Position numbers and translations under genes: made by a program
The notes under the pieces: model-generated
Database searches by the model: none
What the model saw: the letters and a program-made list of their open reading frames with translations, nothing else
Told to the model about the DNA's origin: nothing
Source: Massilia sp. Leaf139
GTDB lineage: Bacteria; Pseudomonadota; Gammaproteobacteria; Burkholderiales; Burkholderiaceae_D
Direction of reading: 5' to 3'
Length of the DNA: 64,000 nucleotides
Assembly (NCBI RefSeq): GCF_001424165.1
Contig: NZ_LMOJ01000028.1
Coordinates: 82,312 to 146,311, forward strand
Shown: piece after piece, positions 1 to 9,518 of the stretch
Numbering within the stretch: position 1 is the stretch's first letter
Layout: each line of letters opens with the position of its first letter

Positions 1-666
1 CCTTGCCTGGTGGCCCTGGGCGACTCGATCACCGACGGCCAGGGCAGCACCAGCAACGCCAACCGGCGCTGGCCCGACTACCTGGCGCGGCGCCTGCAAT
101 CCTCCCTGGGCAGCGCCGGGCGCATCGGCGTCGTCAACCGGGGGATCAGCGGCAACTCCATGCTCACCGACTACCCGAATGCCCTGCTCGCCGGTTATGC
201 CACGCTCGAGCGCTTCGACCGCGACGTGCTGGCCACCAGCGGCGTGCGCTACCTCATTACGCTCATCGGCATCAATGACATCTGCTATAGCTCTGGCTCG
301 AACCCGATCCCGGCCGACGAGCTCATCGCCGGCTACCGCCAGCTGATCTCGCGCGCCCAGGCGCGGGACATCACCATCATCGGGGCGACGCTGCCGCCCT
401 TCGAGGGCTTCGTCTACTACACGACGGCGCGCGAACGGGTGCGGCGCGCCGTCAACGACTGGATGCGCGCCAGCGGTGAATTCGACGCCTTGCTCGACGT
501 CGAGGCGGCCCTGCGCGACCCGGCGCGGCCGACGCGCGTCCTGGCTGCCTACGACAGTGGCGACCATCTGCACCCGAGCGACGCCGGCTACCAGGCGATC
601 GCCAATGCCGTGCCGCTGGCGCCTTTCCTGTCCACGAATACCACTGCCGCCGAAGAGACCAGCTAA
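1..666 (+). CDS. SGNH/GDSL hydrolase, 5' end outside window
   Basis: The reading frame is open from base 1, so the start lies upstream and only the hydrolase domain is visible. It begins with block I (VALGDSITDG, nucleophile Ser), continues with block III (IGINDI, the GxND oxyanion Asn) and ends with block V (DHLHPSDAGY, catalytic Asp and His). These are the landmarks of SGNH-fold esterases/lipases, which hydrolyse ester bonds in lipids, carbohydrates or acylated polymers. The substrate cannot be told from this fragment, and a signal peptide, if any, is missing. No partner gene is visible on this strand before an intergenic repeat region. Confidence 0.85.
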   Translation, partial: PCLVALGDSITDGQGSTSNANRRWPDYLARRLQSSLGSAGRIGVVNRGISGNSMLTDYPNALLAGYATLERFDRDVLATSGVRYLITLIGINDICYSSGSNPIPADELIAGYRQLISRAQARDITIIGATLPPFEGFVYYTTARERVRRAVNDWMRASGEFDALLDVEAALRDPARPTRVLAAYDSGDHLHPSDAGYQAIANAVPLAPFLSTNTTAAEETS

Positions 667-679
667 GCTGCGCCGGGAT

Positions 680-926
680 GTAGGGTGGGCGCCCTGTGCC
701 CACGCGTAAGGGCTGCACCGTGTTGGCGTGGTCTTTCTTAGACTAAGAGCGCCTAACAAAACCGTCAGGGCAAGGCGCAGCGCCGAAGACAGTACGAGGG
801 TACGGCGAGGCGGTGCAACGCGGCCATGGCGGCGGTCGCAAAGCGAGCGTCGCTTTGTTTTGTCAGGCGCTCTAAAGCCAATGCGGTGCGGCGTTCATGC
901 GTGGGCACGGGGCGCCCACCCTACGC
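680..926. repeat. Inverted pair of GTAGGGTGGGC palindromes
   Basis: Copy 1 (680-709) reads GTAGGGTGGGC on the plus strand and closes with GCCCACGCG. Copy 2 (899-926) is the same element on the minus strand. Each copy can fold by itself, and the two can pair with each other. They flank a separate MITE-like element at 746-873. This is the first of six such inverted pairs in the window. The 667-1027 gap holds this pair, the element between them and the leader of the next gene; I see no gene in it. Confidence 0.8.
746..873. repeat. MITE-like element with 17-bp terminal inverted repeats
   Basis: AGAGCGCCTAACAAAAC (746-762) matches the reverse complement of 857-873 at 16 of 17 positions. The 94 bp between are GC-rich with no convincing reading frame. 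The size (128 bp), terminal inverted repeats and lack of coding capacity suit a small non-autonomous element or a large REP-type hairpin. No target-site duplication is obvious. No transposase for it is in the window. Confidence 0.55.
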
Positions 927-1027
927 ATCCTTGCCCGATCGTTTCGGTATGCCAGGTGTAACAAGCTGTAATTCCGCACCAAACATGGACAGGAGCAAAT
1001 TATCATGGGGTCATCAGGAGAACCGCC

Positions 1028-1447
1028 ATGAAAAAACTCATTCTTGTTCTTGCGTCGCTGGCCACGCTGGCTGGCTGCGCCACGCCAGGCCCCGGCCCGG
1101 CGAATTACGGCTCGCGCGCCTACGCCCAGCCGGCCGATCCGAACGGCTGGCAGGTCGTCTCGGTGACCCCGGTACCGCTCGGTACCGGCGAGCGTGCCGG
1201 CGATGCCGGCGTCGTCACCAGCTCCAATGTGGCCGTCAATCCGGCCCCGGTCGTCCCTGGCCGGCCGGTCTACGGTGCCGCGCCGCCGTATGGACAGACG
1301 GTGTATGGGCCGCCGATCTATGCGCCGGCGCCCGTGATCGTGCAGGATCCGTACTGGTATCCGCCGGTCTCGATCGGCCTGGGCTTCAGCTTCGGCAAGA
1401 GCTGGGGCGGACACCGCTATCACCACCGCGGCTACCGCCGCCGCTGA
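1028..1447 (+). CDS. Small Gly/Pro/Tyr-rich lipoprotein
   Basis: A 139-residue protein with a lipoprotein signal: MKKLILVLASLATLAGC puts the lipidated Cys at residue 17 in an LAGC lipobox. The mature part is rich in Pro, Gly, Tyr and Val and ends in a basic His/Arg/Tyr tail (GGHRYHHRGYRRR). No enzymatic motif is visible. An AGGAG ribosome site lies just upstream of the ATG, and a strong terminator follows, so it is probably monocistronic. It resembles small outer-membrane-anchored lipoproteins of unknown function; I do not recognise a named family. Confidence 0.75.
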   Translation: MKKLILVLASLATLAGCATPGPGPANYGSRAYAQPADPNGWQVVSVTPVPLGTGERAGDAGVVTSSNVAVNPAPVVPGRPVYGAAPPYGQTVYGPPIYAPAPVIVQDPYWYPPVSIGLGFSFGKSWGGHRYHHRGYRRR

Positions 1448-1505
1448 GCCGTAAGCGGCATGGCAGCGGCGTCATCGCCCTGCCGCAAACATGCAACAAA
1501 ACAGG

Positions 1506-1531
1506 AAGGCCGCACATGTGCGGCCTTTTTT
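1506..1531 (+). terminator. Rho-independent terminator after the lipoprotein gene
   Basis: A perfect palindrome, AAGGCCGCACATGTGCGGCCTT (1506-1527), runs into six T residues (1526-1531). It ends the lipoprotein transcript and insulates the liv operon. Confidence 0.9.
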
Positions 1532-1617
1532 AATGTGCGCTTTATACGCGTGTTTCCTTACCGTTTTCTTACGTTTTATTATCTGTTGTACATGGTGCAA
1601 TGCGTCATAGCAATCGT

Positions 1618-1646
1618 TTGCTGCGGATCAATTGCTAATCTACAAT
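1618..1646 (+). promoter_or_regulatory. Sigma-70-like promoter of the liv operon
   Basis: TTGCTG (1618-1623) and TACAAT (1641-1646) are separated by exactly 17 bp, in an AT-richer stretch 85 bp upstream of the binding-protein start. Spacing and both hexamers fit a housekeeping promoter. No operator is evident. Confidence 0.6.
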
Positions 1647-1730
1647 CGATTGGTCGATGGGTACCCAGGTGGCATTTTTCCACCGCTGCCCGGCGTACGG
1701 CACGACCAAAAACACACTACGGAGACGGCA

Positions 1731-2888
1731 ATGAATTTCAAGTTGAAGGCATTGGTTGCAGGGGTAGCACTGGGTTTTTCGATGTCCGGCATGGCGCAGG
1801 AGCCGATCAAGATCGGCGTCTCGGGCCCCTTCACGGGCGGTTCGGCGCCAATGGGCGTGTCGATGCGTGACGGCGTCAAACTGGCCGTCAACGAAATCAA
1901 CGCCACCGGCGGCGTCCTCGGCCGCAAGATCCAGCTGATCGAACGCGACGACGAGGCGAAGAACGAACGCGGCGTGCAGATCGCCCAGGAGCTGATCAAC
2001 AAGGAACGTGTCGTCGCTACCGTCGGCTACATCAACACCGGCGTCGCGCAAGCTTCGCAGCGCTTCTACCAGCAAGCGCAGATCCCCGTCATCAACAACG
2101 TCGCCACGGGTTCCATCATCACCCAGCAATTCGCCACCCAGCCGACGAACTTCGTCTTCCGCAATTCCGCCAGCGACCAGATCCAGTCGCAAATGATCGT
2201 CGACGAGGCGATCGGCCGCCGCGGCTTCAAGAAGGTCGCCATCCTGGCCGACTCGACCAACTACGGCCAGCTCGGCCGCGCCGACCTGGAAAAGGCGCTC
2301 GACAAGAAAGGCATCAAGCCGGTCGCGATCGAGAAATACAACCTGCAGGACGTCGACATGACCTCGCAGCTGCTGAAGGCCAAGCAGGCCGGCGCCGAGG
2401 CCGTGCTCACCTACGGCATCGGCCCCGAGCTGGCGCAAATCGCCAACGGCATGGAGAAGCTGGGCTGGAAGGTGCCGATGATCGGCAGCTGGACGCTGGC
2501 CATGGCCAACTTCGTCGACAACGCCGGCAAGAACGGCGAAGGCACGCGCATGCCGCAGACCTTCATCCAGGATCCGAACACGCCCAAGCGCAAGGCCTTC
2601 ATCGACGCCTACGTCAAGGCCTACAACCCGCCGGGCGGCCGCATGCCGTCGGCGGTGTCGGCAGCCCAGGGCTACGACTCGATCCTGCTGCTGGCCGCGG
2701 CCATCAAGCAGGCCGGTTCGACCGAAGGCCCGAAGATCGTCGCCGCACTCGAGAACCTCAATACCAAGGTCGATGGCGTCGTCACCACCTACGACAAGCC
2801 GTACACCAAGACCGACCACGAAGCCATCAACTTCAACAACACGGTGTTCGGCGAAGTGCGCGGCGGCCGCGTGATCCACGCCAAGTAA
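1731..2888 (+). CDS. livK: Branched-chain amino acid ABC transporter, periplasmic binding protein
   Basis: A 385-residue binding protein of the LivJ/LivK type I fold. The ATG at 1731 follows a GGAG site and gives a Sec signal peptide (MNFKLKALVAGVALG, cleavage near MAQ/EP). The mature start IKIGVSGPFTGG is typical of the family. It would capture leucine/isoleucine/valine or a related amide or amino acid in the periplasm and deliver it to the LivH-LivM pore. The downstream LivH, LivM-LivG and LivF genes make a complete importer. Exact ligand specificity cannot be read from sequence, and many paralogues bind urea, amides or aromatic acids. Confidence 0.9.
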   Translation: MNFKLKALVAGVALGFSMSGMAQEPIKIGVSGPFTGGSAPMGVSMRDGVKLAVNEINATGGVLGRKIQLIERDDEAKNERGVQIAQELINKERVVATVGYINTGVAQASQRFYQQAQIPVINNVATGSIITQQFATQPTNFVFRNSASDQIQSQMIVDEAIGRRGFKKVAILADSTNYGQLGRADLEKALDKKGIKPVAIEKYNLQDVDMTSQLLKAKQAGAEAVLTYGIGPELAQIANGMEKLGWKVPMIGSWTLAMANFVDNAGKNGEGTRMPQTFIQDPNTPKRKAFIDAYVKAYNPPGGRMPSAVSAAQGYDSILLLAAAIKQAGSTEGPKIVAALENLNTKVDGVVTTYDKPYTKTDHEAINFNNTVFGEVRGGRVIHAK

Positions 2889-3003
2889 GGCAGCGCCAGC
2901 ATCGTATCGATCGTGGCCAGCCTGGTAACGCCCAGCTGGCCATTTTCTTGTTGACCGGACGCGTCGCGCATCAGCGTGCGCCTCCCAAAGGTGGAACCCC
3001 AAG

Positions 3004-3894
3004 ATGGATATCCTTCTGCAGCTCGTCTTCAGCGGAATCGCGCTCGGCATGATCTATGCCGTCGTCGCCTTCGGCTATCAGCTTACCTTCGCCACATCCG
3101 GCACCCTCAATTTCGGCCAGGGCGAAGCCCTCATGCTGGGCGCACTGGTCGGCCTCTCCTTCGTGGGCGGCATCCACGGCGGCCCTTACCTAAGCTACTG
3201 GGTCATGATCCCGCTGGTGATCATGTTCGGCGCGCTGCAGGGCATGTTCGTCGAATGGATCGGCGTGCGTCCGGCCATCAAGATCAAGTCCGAATTCGGC
3301 TGGATCATGTCGACTATCGCGCTGGCCATCATCTTCAAGAACGTCGCCGAGAACATCTGGGGCAAGGACGTGCTGCCCTTCCCGTCGCCGCTCTCCTCGG
3401 CGCCTTTCGAATTCATGGGCGCCAACGTGCAGCCGATGCAGGTGGCCGTCATCGTCGGCGCGCTGGCCATCATGCTGGCGGTCGAGCTCTTCAACCGCAA
3501 GTCGATCTACGGCAAGGCGGTGGTCGCCACCTCGAACGACCGCGACGCGGCCGGCCTGATGGGCATTAACACGGGCCGCGTGATCACCTTCTCGTACGCG
3601 CTGTCCTCGGCCACGGCGGCATTCGCCGGCGCCCTGATCGCGCCGCTCACGCTCACCAGCGCCACCATGGGCGCCTCGCTCGGCCTGAAGGCCTTCGCGG
3701 TCGCCATCATCGGCGGCTTGACCTCGGGCCTGGGCGCCATCGTCGGCGGCCTGATCCTGGGCATCGCGGAAGTCGCGACCGGCTACTACATCTCGACCGG
3801 CTACAAGGAAGTGCCGGGGCTGATCCTGCTGCTGCTGGTGCTGGCGATCAAACCGTCGGGCCTGTTCGGCAAGGCCGCGATCAAAAAGGTATGA
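3004..3894 (+). CDS. livH: Branched-chain amino acid ABC transporter permease LivH
   Basis: A 296-residue inner-membrane permease with about eight hydrophobic segments starting MDILLQLVFSGIALGMIYAVVAFGYQL. The NFGQGEALMLGA stretch is the conserved LivH loop, and GLTSGLGAIVGGLILG is the typical cytoplasmic EAA-like region that contacts the ATPase. It forms half of the translocation pore with the LivM part of the next protein. Its stop overlaps the next start (ATGA), implying translational coupling. A 115-bp spacer separates it from livK. Confidence 0.93.
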   Translation: MDILLQLVFSGIALGMIYAVVAFGYQLTFATSGTLNFGQGEALMLGALVGLSFVGGIHGGPYLSYWVMIPLVIMFGALQGMFVEWIGVRPAIKIKSEFGWIMSTIALAIIFKNVAENIWGKDVLPFPSPLSSAPFEFMGANVQPMQVAVIVGALAIMLAVELFNRKSIYGKAVVATSNDRDAAGLMGINTGRVITFSYALSSATAAFAGALIAPLTLTSATMGASLGLKAFAVAIIGGLTSGLGAIVGGLILGIAEVATGYYISTGYKEVPGLILLLLVLAIKPSGLFGKAAIKKV

Positions 3895-5855
3895 CCATGA
3901 TGAAATCGAAACCGCTCCTGATTGCCAGCGTGCTGGGCCTGGTCGTACTGGCCGCGTTCCCGCACGTCTTCACCAATCCGTATTACATCCACCTGGCCGA
4001 AACCATCCTGATCTACGCGATCCTGCTGTTCGGCCTGGACATCGTGGTCGGCTACACCGGGCAGGTCTCGCTCGGCCACGCCGGCCTGTTCGGGGTCGGC
4101 TCGTATGTCACCGGCGTGCTGGTGATGAAGCTGGGCGCGCCCTGGTTCCTGGCCGTCCCGGCCAGCATCGGCATCACAGCGCTGTTCGGTGCAATCCTGG
4201 CGCTGCCGGCGCTGCGCGTGACCGGGCCTTACCTGGCCATGGTGACGCTCGCCTTCGGCACCATCGTCCAGATCCTGATCAACGAGATGACCTTCCTCAC
4301 TGAAGGGCCGATGGGCATCACCGTGCCCAAGCCGCACGTGCTGGGTGCGGAACTGACCGAGACCCAGTACTACTACATGGTCGCCGCGTTCATGCTGCTG
4401 TCCCTGGTGCTGGTGCACCGCCTGCTGAAATCGAACATCGGGCGCGCCTTCGAGGCGCTGCGCGACAGCCCGATCGCCTCTGACTGCATGGGCGTCTCGG
4501 TCTACCGCTACAAGGTATATGCCTTCGTGATCAGCGCCGGCTTCGCCGGTCTGGCGGGCAGCCTGTACGCGTATTCGGAGCAGTACATCTCGCCGAACAC
4601 CTACAACTTCGAACTGACCATCCTGTTCCTGCTGGCCGTGATCATGGGCGGACGCAAGACCCGCACCGGCGTCATCCTCGGCGCGATCATCGTCGTCATG
4701 CTTCCGAGCCTGCTGTCGGACATCGCCCTGTTCCGCAAGATCGCCGTCGCCGCCGCGGTACTCGGCGTGATCGGCGCGGCCCTGGCCCTGGCCAAGGGCC
4801 GCAGCACGCCGCGCAAGGTGCTGGTGCCGGTGGTGGCCACCATCGCGCTCGCCGTCTGGTCGTACCGGATCGAGAACATGGTCGACTGGCGCCTCACCAT
4901 CTTTGGCCTGATGACCCTGTTCGTCGTCTATTACCTGCAGGATGGCATCGTCGGCTTCTTCCGCCAGCTGCTGGGACGGCGCGTGGCCCACGTGCGCGCG
5001 GTCGGTGCGGATTCGGTGGCCGACGCCTTCGAGGGCGTGGCCAAGTCGGGCGCCGGCGGTGACCTGCTGCGCGCCGAAAAAATCCTGATGCAGTTCGGCG
5101 GCCTGAAGGCGCTGAACCAGGTCGACCTGAACGTGGCCACCGGTTCGGTGCACGGCCTGATCGGGCCGAACGGCTCGGGCAAGAGCACGATGATGAACGT
5201 CCTGACCGGCATCTACAAGCCGACCGCGGGCGGCGTCGTCTTCGCCGGCCAGCCGATCACGGGGCGCACACCGTCCGAGATCGCGCTGGGCGGCGTGGCG
5301 CGCACCTTCCAGAACGTGCAGCTCTTCGGCGAGATGACGGCGACCGAGAACGTGCTGGTCGGCCTGCACCACACCTTCCGCTCGACCGTGTTCGATGCGA
5401 TGGTCGCCACGCCGCGCCAGCGCCGCGAGGAAGCGGCAGCCAGGAAGCGCGCCGCGGCCATCCTCGAATTCGTCGGGCTGTCGGATCTGGCCGACGAGGA
5501 GGCGCGCAACCTCCCCTACGGCAAGCAGCGCCTGCTGGAGATCGGCCGCGCCCTGGGCCTCAATCCCCGCCTGCTGCTGCTGGACGAACCGGCCGCGGGC
5601 CTGACCGCGCCCGACATCCGCGAGCTGATGGCCATCATCCGCAAGATCCGCGACCACGGCATCACCATCATCCTGATCGAGCACCACATGGACGTCGTGA
5701 TGTCGATCTCGGATACGGTCACCGTGCTCGACTTCGGCCAGAAGATCGCCGAAGGGGTACCCGCCAAGGTGCAGGCCGATCCGAAGGTGATCGAGGCCTA
5801 TCTCGGCGGCGCCAGCGACACGCCCGCTTCCACCCAGGCCACGGCCATTGTCTAA
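3891..5855 (+). CDS. Fused LivM permease and LivG ATPase of branched-chain amino acid transporter
   Basis: One 654-residue polypeptide. Residues 1-290 are a LivM permease (FGLDIVVGYTGQVSLGHAGLFGVGSY). Residues 290-365 add extra hydrophobic segments and a linker. Residues 394-640 are a LivG-type ATPase with Walker A GPNGSGKST, a degenerate signature (NLPYGKQRLLEIGRAL), Walker B LLLLDEP and switch His in LIEHHMDVV. Fusion ties one nucleotide-binding domain to one permease; the second ATPase (LivF) is separate. There is no frameshift: the frame is continuous from the ATGA overlap with livH. The two-in-one arrangement is known in Burkholderiales but differs from the E. coli four-gene layout. Confidence 0.9.
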   Translation: MTMMKSKPLLIASVLGLVVLAAFPHVFTNPYYIHLAETILIYAILLFGLDIVVGYTGQVSLGHAGLFGVGSYVTGVLVMKLGAPWFLAVPASIGITALFGAILALPALRVTGPYLAMVTLAFGTIVQILINEMTFLTEGPMGITVPKPHVLGAELTETQYYYMVAAFMLLSLVLVHRLLKSNIGRAFEALRDSPIASDCMGVSVYRYKVYAFVISAGFAGLAGSLYAYSEQYISPNTYNFELTILFLLAVIMGGRKTRTGVILGAIIVVMLPSLLSDIALFRKIAVAAAVLGVIGAALALAKGRSTPRKVLVPVVATIALAVWSYRIENMVDWRLTIFGLMTLFVVYYLQDGIVGFFRQLLGRRVAHVRAVGADSVADAFEGVAKSGAGGDLLRAEKILMQFGGLKALNQVDLNVATGSVHGLIGPNGSGKSTMMNVLTGIYKPTAGGVVFAGQPITGRTPSEIALGGVARTFQNVQLFGEMTATENVLVGLHHTFRSTVFDAMVATPRQRREEAAARKRAAAILEFVGLSDLADEEARNLPYGKQRLLEIGRALGLNPRLLLLDEPAAGLTAPDIRELMAIIRKIRDHGITIILIEHHMDVVMSISDTVTVLDFGQKIAEGVPAKVQADPKVIEAYLGGASDTPASTQATAIV

Positions 5856-5864
5856 GGAGACCCC

Positions 5865-6593
<729 letters not shown>

Positions 6594-6608
6594 CAGAGAG
6601 ACAGGCCA

Positions 6609-7517
6609 ATGAGCGACGAGGGCGCACTCGAAGGCCGCGACTACGTGGCCGCCCTGTGCGTCGTTGTCGTGTGGGGCACCAACTTCGTGGCCATGAAGCT
6701 CGGCCTGCGCGAGGTGACGCCCTTCCAGCTCGGCGCCGGGCGCTACCTCTTCGCGCTGCTGCCGCTGCTGCTGTTCGTACGTCCGCCGCAACTGGCGCCG
6801 CGCTGGGTCGTGCTGTATGGCCTGTTCCAGGGCGTCGGCCAATTCGGTTTGCTGTTCCTGGCGCTGCGCGAAGGGATGTCGGCCTCGCTGGCGCCGGTGA
6901 TGCTGCAGATGCAGGTGTTCTTCACCGCCCTCTTCGCCTGGCTGATCCTGAAGGAGCCGGTCGGGCGCCGGCTGCAGGCAGCGATGGGTATCGCCGCGCT
7001 GGGTCTGGCTTGCCTCTGCGTCGACGCCCTCGGACGTGGATCACAGGTCACGCTTGCCGGCTTCCTGCTCAGCATTGCCTCGGCCGCCATGTGGGCGGCC
7101 TCGAACATCGTCGTGCGCATCGCCCAGCGCAGCACGCCGCGCTTCGACGTGCTGCCCTTCATGGTGTGGAGTTCGATGGTGCCGATCCTGCCCTTCATCC
7201 TGCTCTCGCTCGCCTTCGATCCGCCCGCGACGCGCTGGGACTGGCGCGCGGTCTCGGGCACCGCCTGGGGCGCGATGGCCTATCTCGGCTGGTTCGCCAC
7301 CATCCTCGGTTATGCCATGTGGACGGGCCTCCTGAAGCGCCATCCGGCCAACCGCGTCGCGCCGTTTTCGCTGGCGGTGCCGCCGGTCGGCATCGCGGCC
7401 GGGATGCTGGCGCTGGACGAAACCGTCACGGCCTGGCAGTGGGCCGGCATCGTGCTGGTGGTGGCGTCGCTGGCGCTGGTCATGCTCAAGCCGCGAGCCG
7501 GCGTCGCGCACCGGTAG
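6609..7517 (+). CDS. EamA-family drug/metabolite exporter
   Basis: A 302-residue inner-membrane protein with about ten hydrophobic segments in two EamA repeats (roughly residues 14-145 and 155-295). The first holds WGTNFVAMKLGLREVTPFQLGAGRY, typical of the YdcZ/RhaT/EamA superfamily. Members export amino acids and other small metabolites. It begins 15 bp after livF on the same strand with an AGAGAG-type ribosome site, so it is probably the last gene of the liv operon and may balance uptake with efflux. The substrate is unknown. Confidence 0.85.
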   Translation: MSDEGALEGRDYVAALCVVVVWGTNFVAMKLGLREVTPFQLGAGRYLFALLPLLLFVRPPQLAPRWVVLYGLFQGVGQFGLLFLALREGMSASLAPVMLQMQVFFTALFAWLILKEPVGRRLQAAMGIAALGLACLCVDALGRGSQVTLAGFLLSIASAAMWAASNIVVRIAQRSTPRFDVLPFMVWSSMVPILPFILLSLAFDPPATRWDWRAVSGTAWGAMAYLGWFATILGYAMWTGLLKRHPANRVAPFSLAVPPVGIAAGMLALDETVTAWQWAGIVLVVASLALVMLKPRAGVAHR

Positions 7518-7527
7518 CCGGCGCCGC

Positions 7528-7533
7528 TATAAT
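7528..7533 (+). promoter_or_regulatory. Putative -10 box (TATAAT)
   Basis: A perfect TATAAT stands 24 bp before the next ATG, in the short gap after the EamA gene. No good -35 hexamer is visible at 16-18 bp, so the assignment rests on the -10 alone. Confidence 0.35.
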
Positions 7534-7557
7534 GCGGTTTTCACAGCCCGCCTCTCC

Positions 7558-7878
7558 ATGGACACGACCAAATTCTCGCGCTACCCCGGCTCCCGCATCT
7601 TCTGGTTCCTGTTCGGGACGATCCTCGGCAGCGCCGGGGTTTGGAGCGGCATGAAGCAGGGCCTGATGGGCGAGACCCTGATCGGCCTGGGCCTGATCAC
7701 GCTTGGCATCCAGGGCCTGCTGCGCCCGGTCGTGCTGACCCGCGTCGCCAAGATCAGCAAGGAAGAAATGACGCGCGAGGTGTCGGTCGGCTCGGACGCC
7801 CTGCACGGCGCACTGTCGCTGGCGATGGCGGGTCTGCTGATCGCCGGCTTCGTGCTGAAATATCTGGTCAAGACCTGA
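7558..7878 (+). CDS. Small integral membrane protein of unknown function
   Basis: A 106-residue protein with three predicted membrane segments (about residues 14-30, 38-57 and 83-102) and a short charged loop between the second and third (RVAKISKEEMTREVS). No catalytic motif is visible. Codon use matches its neighbours, and a TATAAT box lies just upstream, so it looks genuine. I do not recognise the family. Confidence 0.65.
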   Translation: MDTTKFSRYPGSRIFWFLFGTILGSAGVWSGMKQGLMGETLIGLGLITLGIQGLLRPVVLTRVAKISKEEMTREVSVGSDALHGALSLAMAGLLIAGFVLKYLVKT

Positions 7879-7995
7879 GCAGATATCCAGGTCGCATAGC
7901 CGATAAACAACACAAAATGACGATTCCGCCGATGGGAGATGGCTTTACCATTGGCAATGGCATACCATGTAGGACTGCTCCTACTAGTGACCGCC

Positions 7996-9078
7996 ATGGA
8001 TCGTGTTTATCCGTACGCCCTGCGCCGCCAACGACGCAACCGCCTTCGCCAACGCGTCGCCGCGGTCATCGCAGCCAGTCTCGCCGTGACGGCGCTGGCC
8101 TTTGCCTTCAAGCCCGATAGCGCTCCGTACGCACCAGTAGCGCCGGCAGCGCCGCTGGCGGCCGCGCCGGTGTCGGCACCGAGTCCGGCCCCCGGCCGGC
8201 AGCATGCGGCACGCCATATCTACCCGTATTCGATCGTGCCCGGCGGCGTCGCCATCCAGGCCGAATTGGCGCAGGTCGTCCGCACCGACCAGGTGGTCGC
8301 CGCCCACTACGCCGACTTCGACGTCAGCAAGGCCCGTGCCGTGACCGTCACCGCGCCGCGCGCCGTCTACGTCTCCTATCGCAAGGGCGACAAGGTCTAC
8401 TGGACGGCCAAAAAGCTGATGCTGAAGGTCGGCGAGACCCTGTTCACCGACGGCCGCAACGAAATGCGTGCGCGCTGCGCCAACCGGATCTCCGACGTGC
8501 CGCGCTTCCCGGTCGAAGCGAATGGGCCGGGCCCGGAAGAGCTCGATACCCCGGCCGAGGAAACGGAAGGCGGCCTGGCCCTCGTCTCCATCGAGGAGCC
8601 CGAAGCACCCGGCGACATCCCGCGTCCGACCGGCCTATGGTTCCAGCCGACGACGCTCGCGGGCGGGAAGGATCCTGCGCCGCGAGGCCCGCTGGACGCG
8701 AACACGCCGCCCCTCGGCTGGGACGGCATCCCGTACTCGCCGCTGCGCGGCCTGCGCACGGCGGGCGTCTCCGGCTCCGCGCCGCCGACGCTGGTCGGGA
8801 TCGACGTGCAGCCGCCCGTGGATGCATCTGCTCCGCCCCGATCCGGGAACACGGACGTCGCCGACAGCGCGCCGCCGCTGGCGGACAACACGCCGGCCCA
8901 GCCTGGCAATCCCGATCCGCGACCCTTCGTTCCGGAGCCCGACCTGACCCGGCCGCCGCCGCCGCTCATCGTCCTCGACCAGCCCAAGCCGGCCGACGTG
9001 CCGGAACCTGCTGCGGCCTGGCTGATGGGAGTCGCACTGATGGCGATGTTCGCCGTACGCGGGAAGCGCCGGAAATAG
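7996..9078 (+). CDS. PEP-CTERM-tagged exported protein, Pro-rich
   Basis: About 360 residues. The C terminus is a PEP-CTERM sorting signal: VPEP (335-338), a hydrophobic helix and a basic end RGKRRK. Such tails are recognised by exosortase/EpsH enzymes in exopolysaccharide-making Gram-negatives. The N terminus has a basic stretch (RRQRRNRLRQR) and one signal-anchor helix. The middle, to about residue 175, may be folded; the rest is Pro-rich and probably an extended stalk. I chose the ATG at 7996: an in-frame ATG at 7939 is possible, but the added codons (tta, gta, gga, cta) are unlike the rest of the gene. No exosortase gene is in the window. Confidence 0.7.
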   Translation: MDRVYPYALRRQRRNRLRQRVAAVIAASLAVTALAFAFKPDSAPYAPVAPAAPLAAAPVSAPSPAPGRQHAARHIYPYSIVPGGVAIQAELAQVVRTDQVVAAHYADFDVSKARAVTVTAPRAVYVSYRKGDKVYWTAKKLMLKVGETLFTDGRNEMRARCANRISDVPRFPVEANGPGPEELDTPAEETEGGLALVSIEEPEAPGDIPRPTGLWFQPTTLAGGKDPAPRGPLDANTPPLGWDGIPYSPLRGLRTAGVSGSAPPTLVGIDVQPPVDASAPPRSGNTDVADSAPPLADNTPAQPGNPDPRPFVPEPDLTRPPPPLIVLDQPKPADVPEPAAAWLMGVALMAMFAVRGKRRK

Positions 9079-9101
9079 GCTCGCCGACCTAGCGGCTGCC
9101 G

Positions 9102-9518
9102 TCAGGGAGTCCCGAAGAGATTGCCCGCGTCGAGGATGGCGTAGGCGATCTCCGGCTTTTCCTGCAGGCGCTTGCGCACGGCCGCCGGCACCGACTGGCG
9201 CACCTTCTTGCACAGCCCCGGCTTTTCCTCGAGCACGATGATGATGCCGCGCAGCGTGCGTACCTCGTTCGGCCCCGGCGTGATGCGCAGCTCGGCGCCG
9301 ATGTTCTTGCGGATCAGTTCCTGCACGTGGCGCAGGTCGGCATAGCTATCGATCCGCTCGATGCGTTCGATGAGTTTCTGTTCCTGCTTGCGGTCGATCG
9401 CGAGCGGACGCACGTCGGCATCCGGATCGAGCATCAGGCGCTCGCGCTCGCACACGCAGGCGCCGGGCGGGCACTCGGCGCGGATCGGGAACGACAGCAG
9501 GGGCAGGGAAACGGTCAC
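9102..9518 (-). CDS. Conserved hypothetical protein with Cys cluster
   Basis: A 138-residue soluble protein. It begins with a GTG that overlaps the previous stop (GTGA), showing translational coupling to the Mut7-C gene. Near the N terminus is a Cys cluster (C16, C21, C23 in ECPPGACVCER) that could bind metal. The rest is charged and mostly helical. It is the last gene of a three-gene minus-strand set after the DUF72 and Mut7-C genes. I do not recognise its function. Confidence 0.6.
   Translation of the reverse strand: MTVSLPLLSFPIRAECPPGACVCERERLMLDPDADVRPLAIDRKQEQKLIERIERIDSYADLRHVQELIRKNIGAELRITPGPNEVRTLRGIIIVLEEKPGLCKKVRQSVPAAVRKRLQEKPEIAYAILDAGNLFGTP

Noticed and set aside
7939..7995. 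Extension of the PEP-CTERM gene to the ATG at 7939
   Set aside because: The added 19 codons are AT-rich and unlike the gene, and would add a second hydrophobic segment before the basic signal region.
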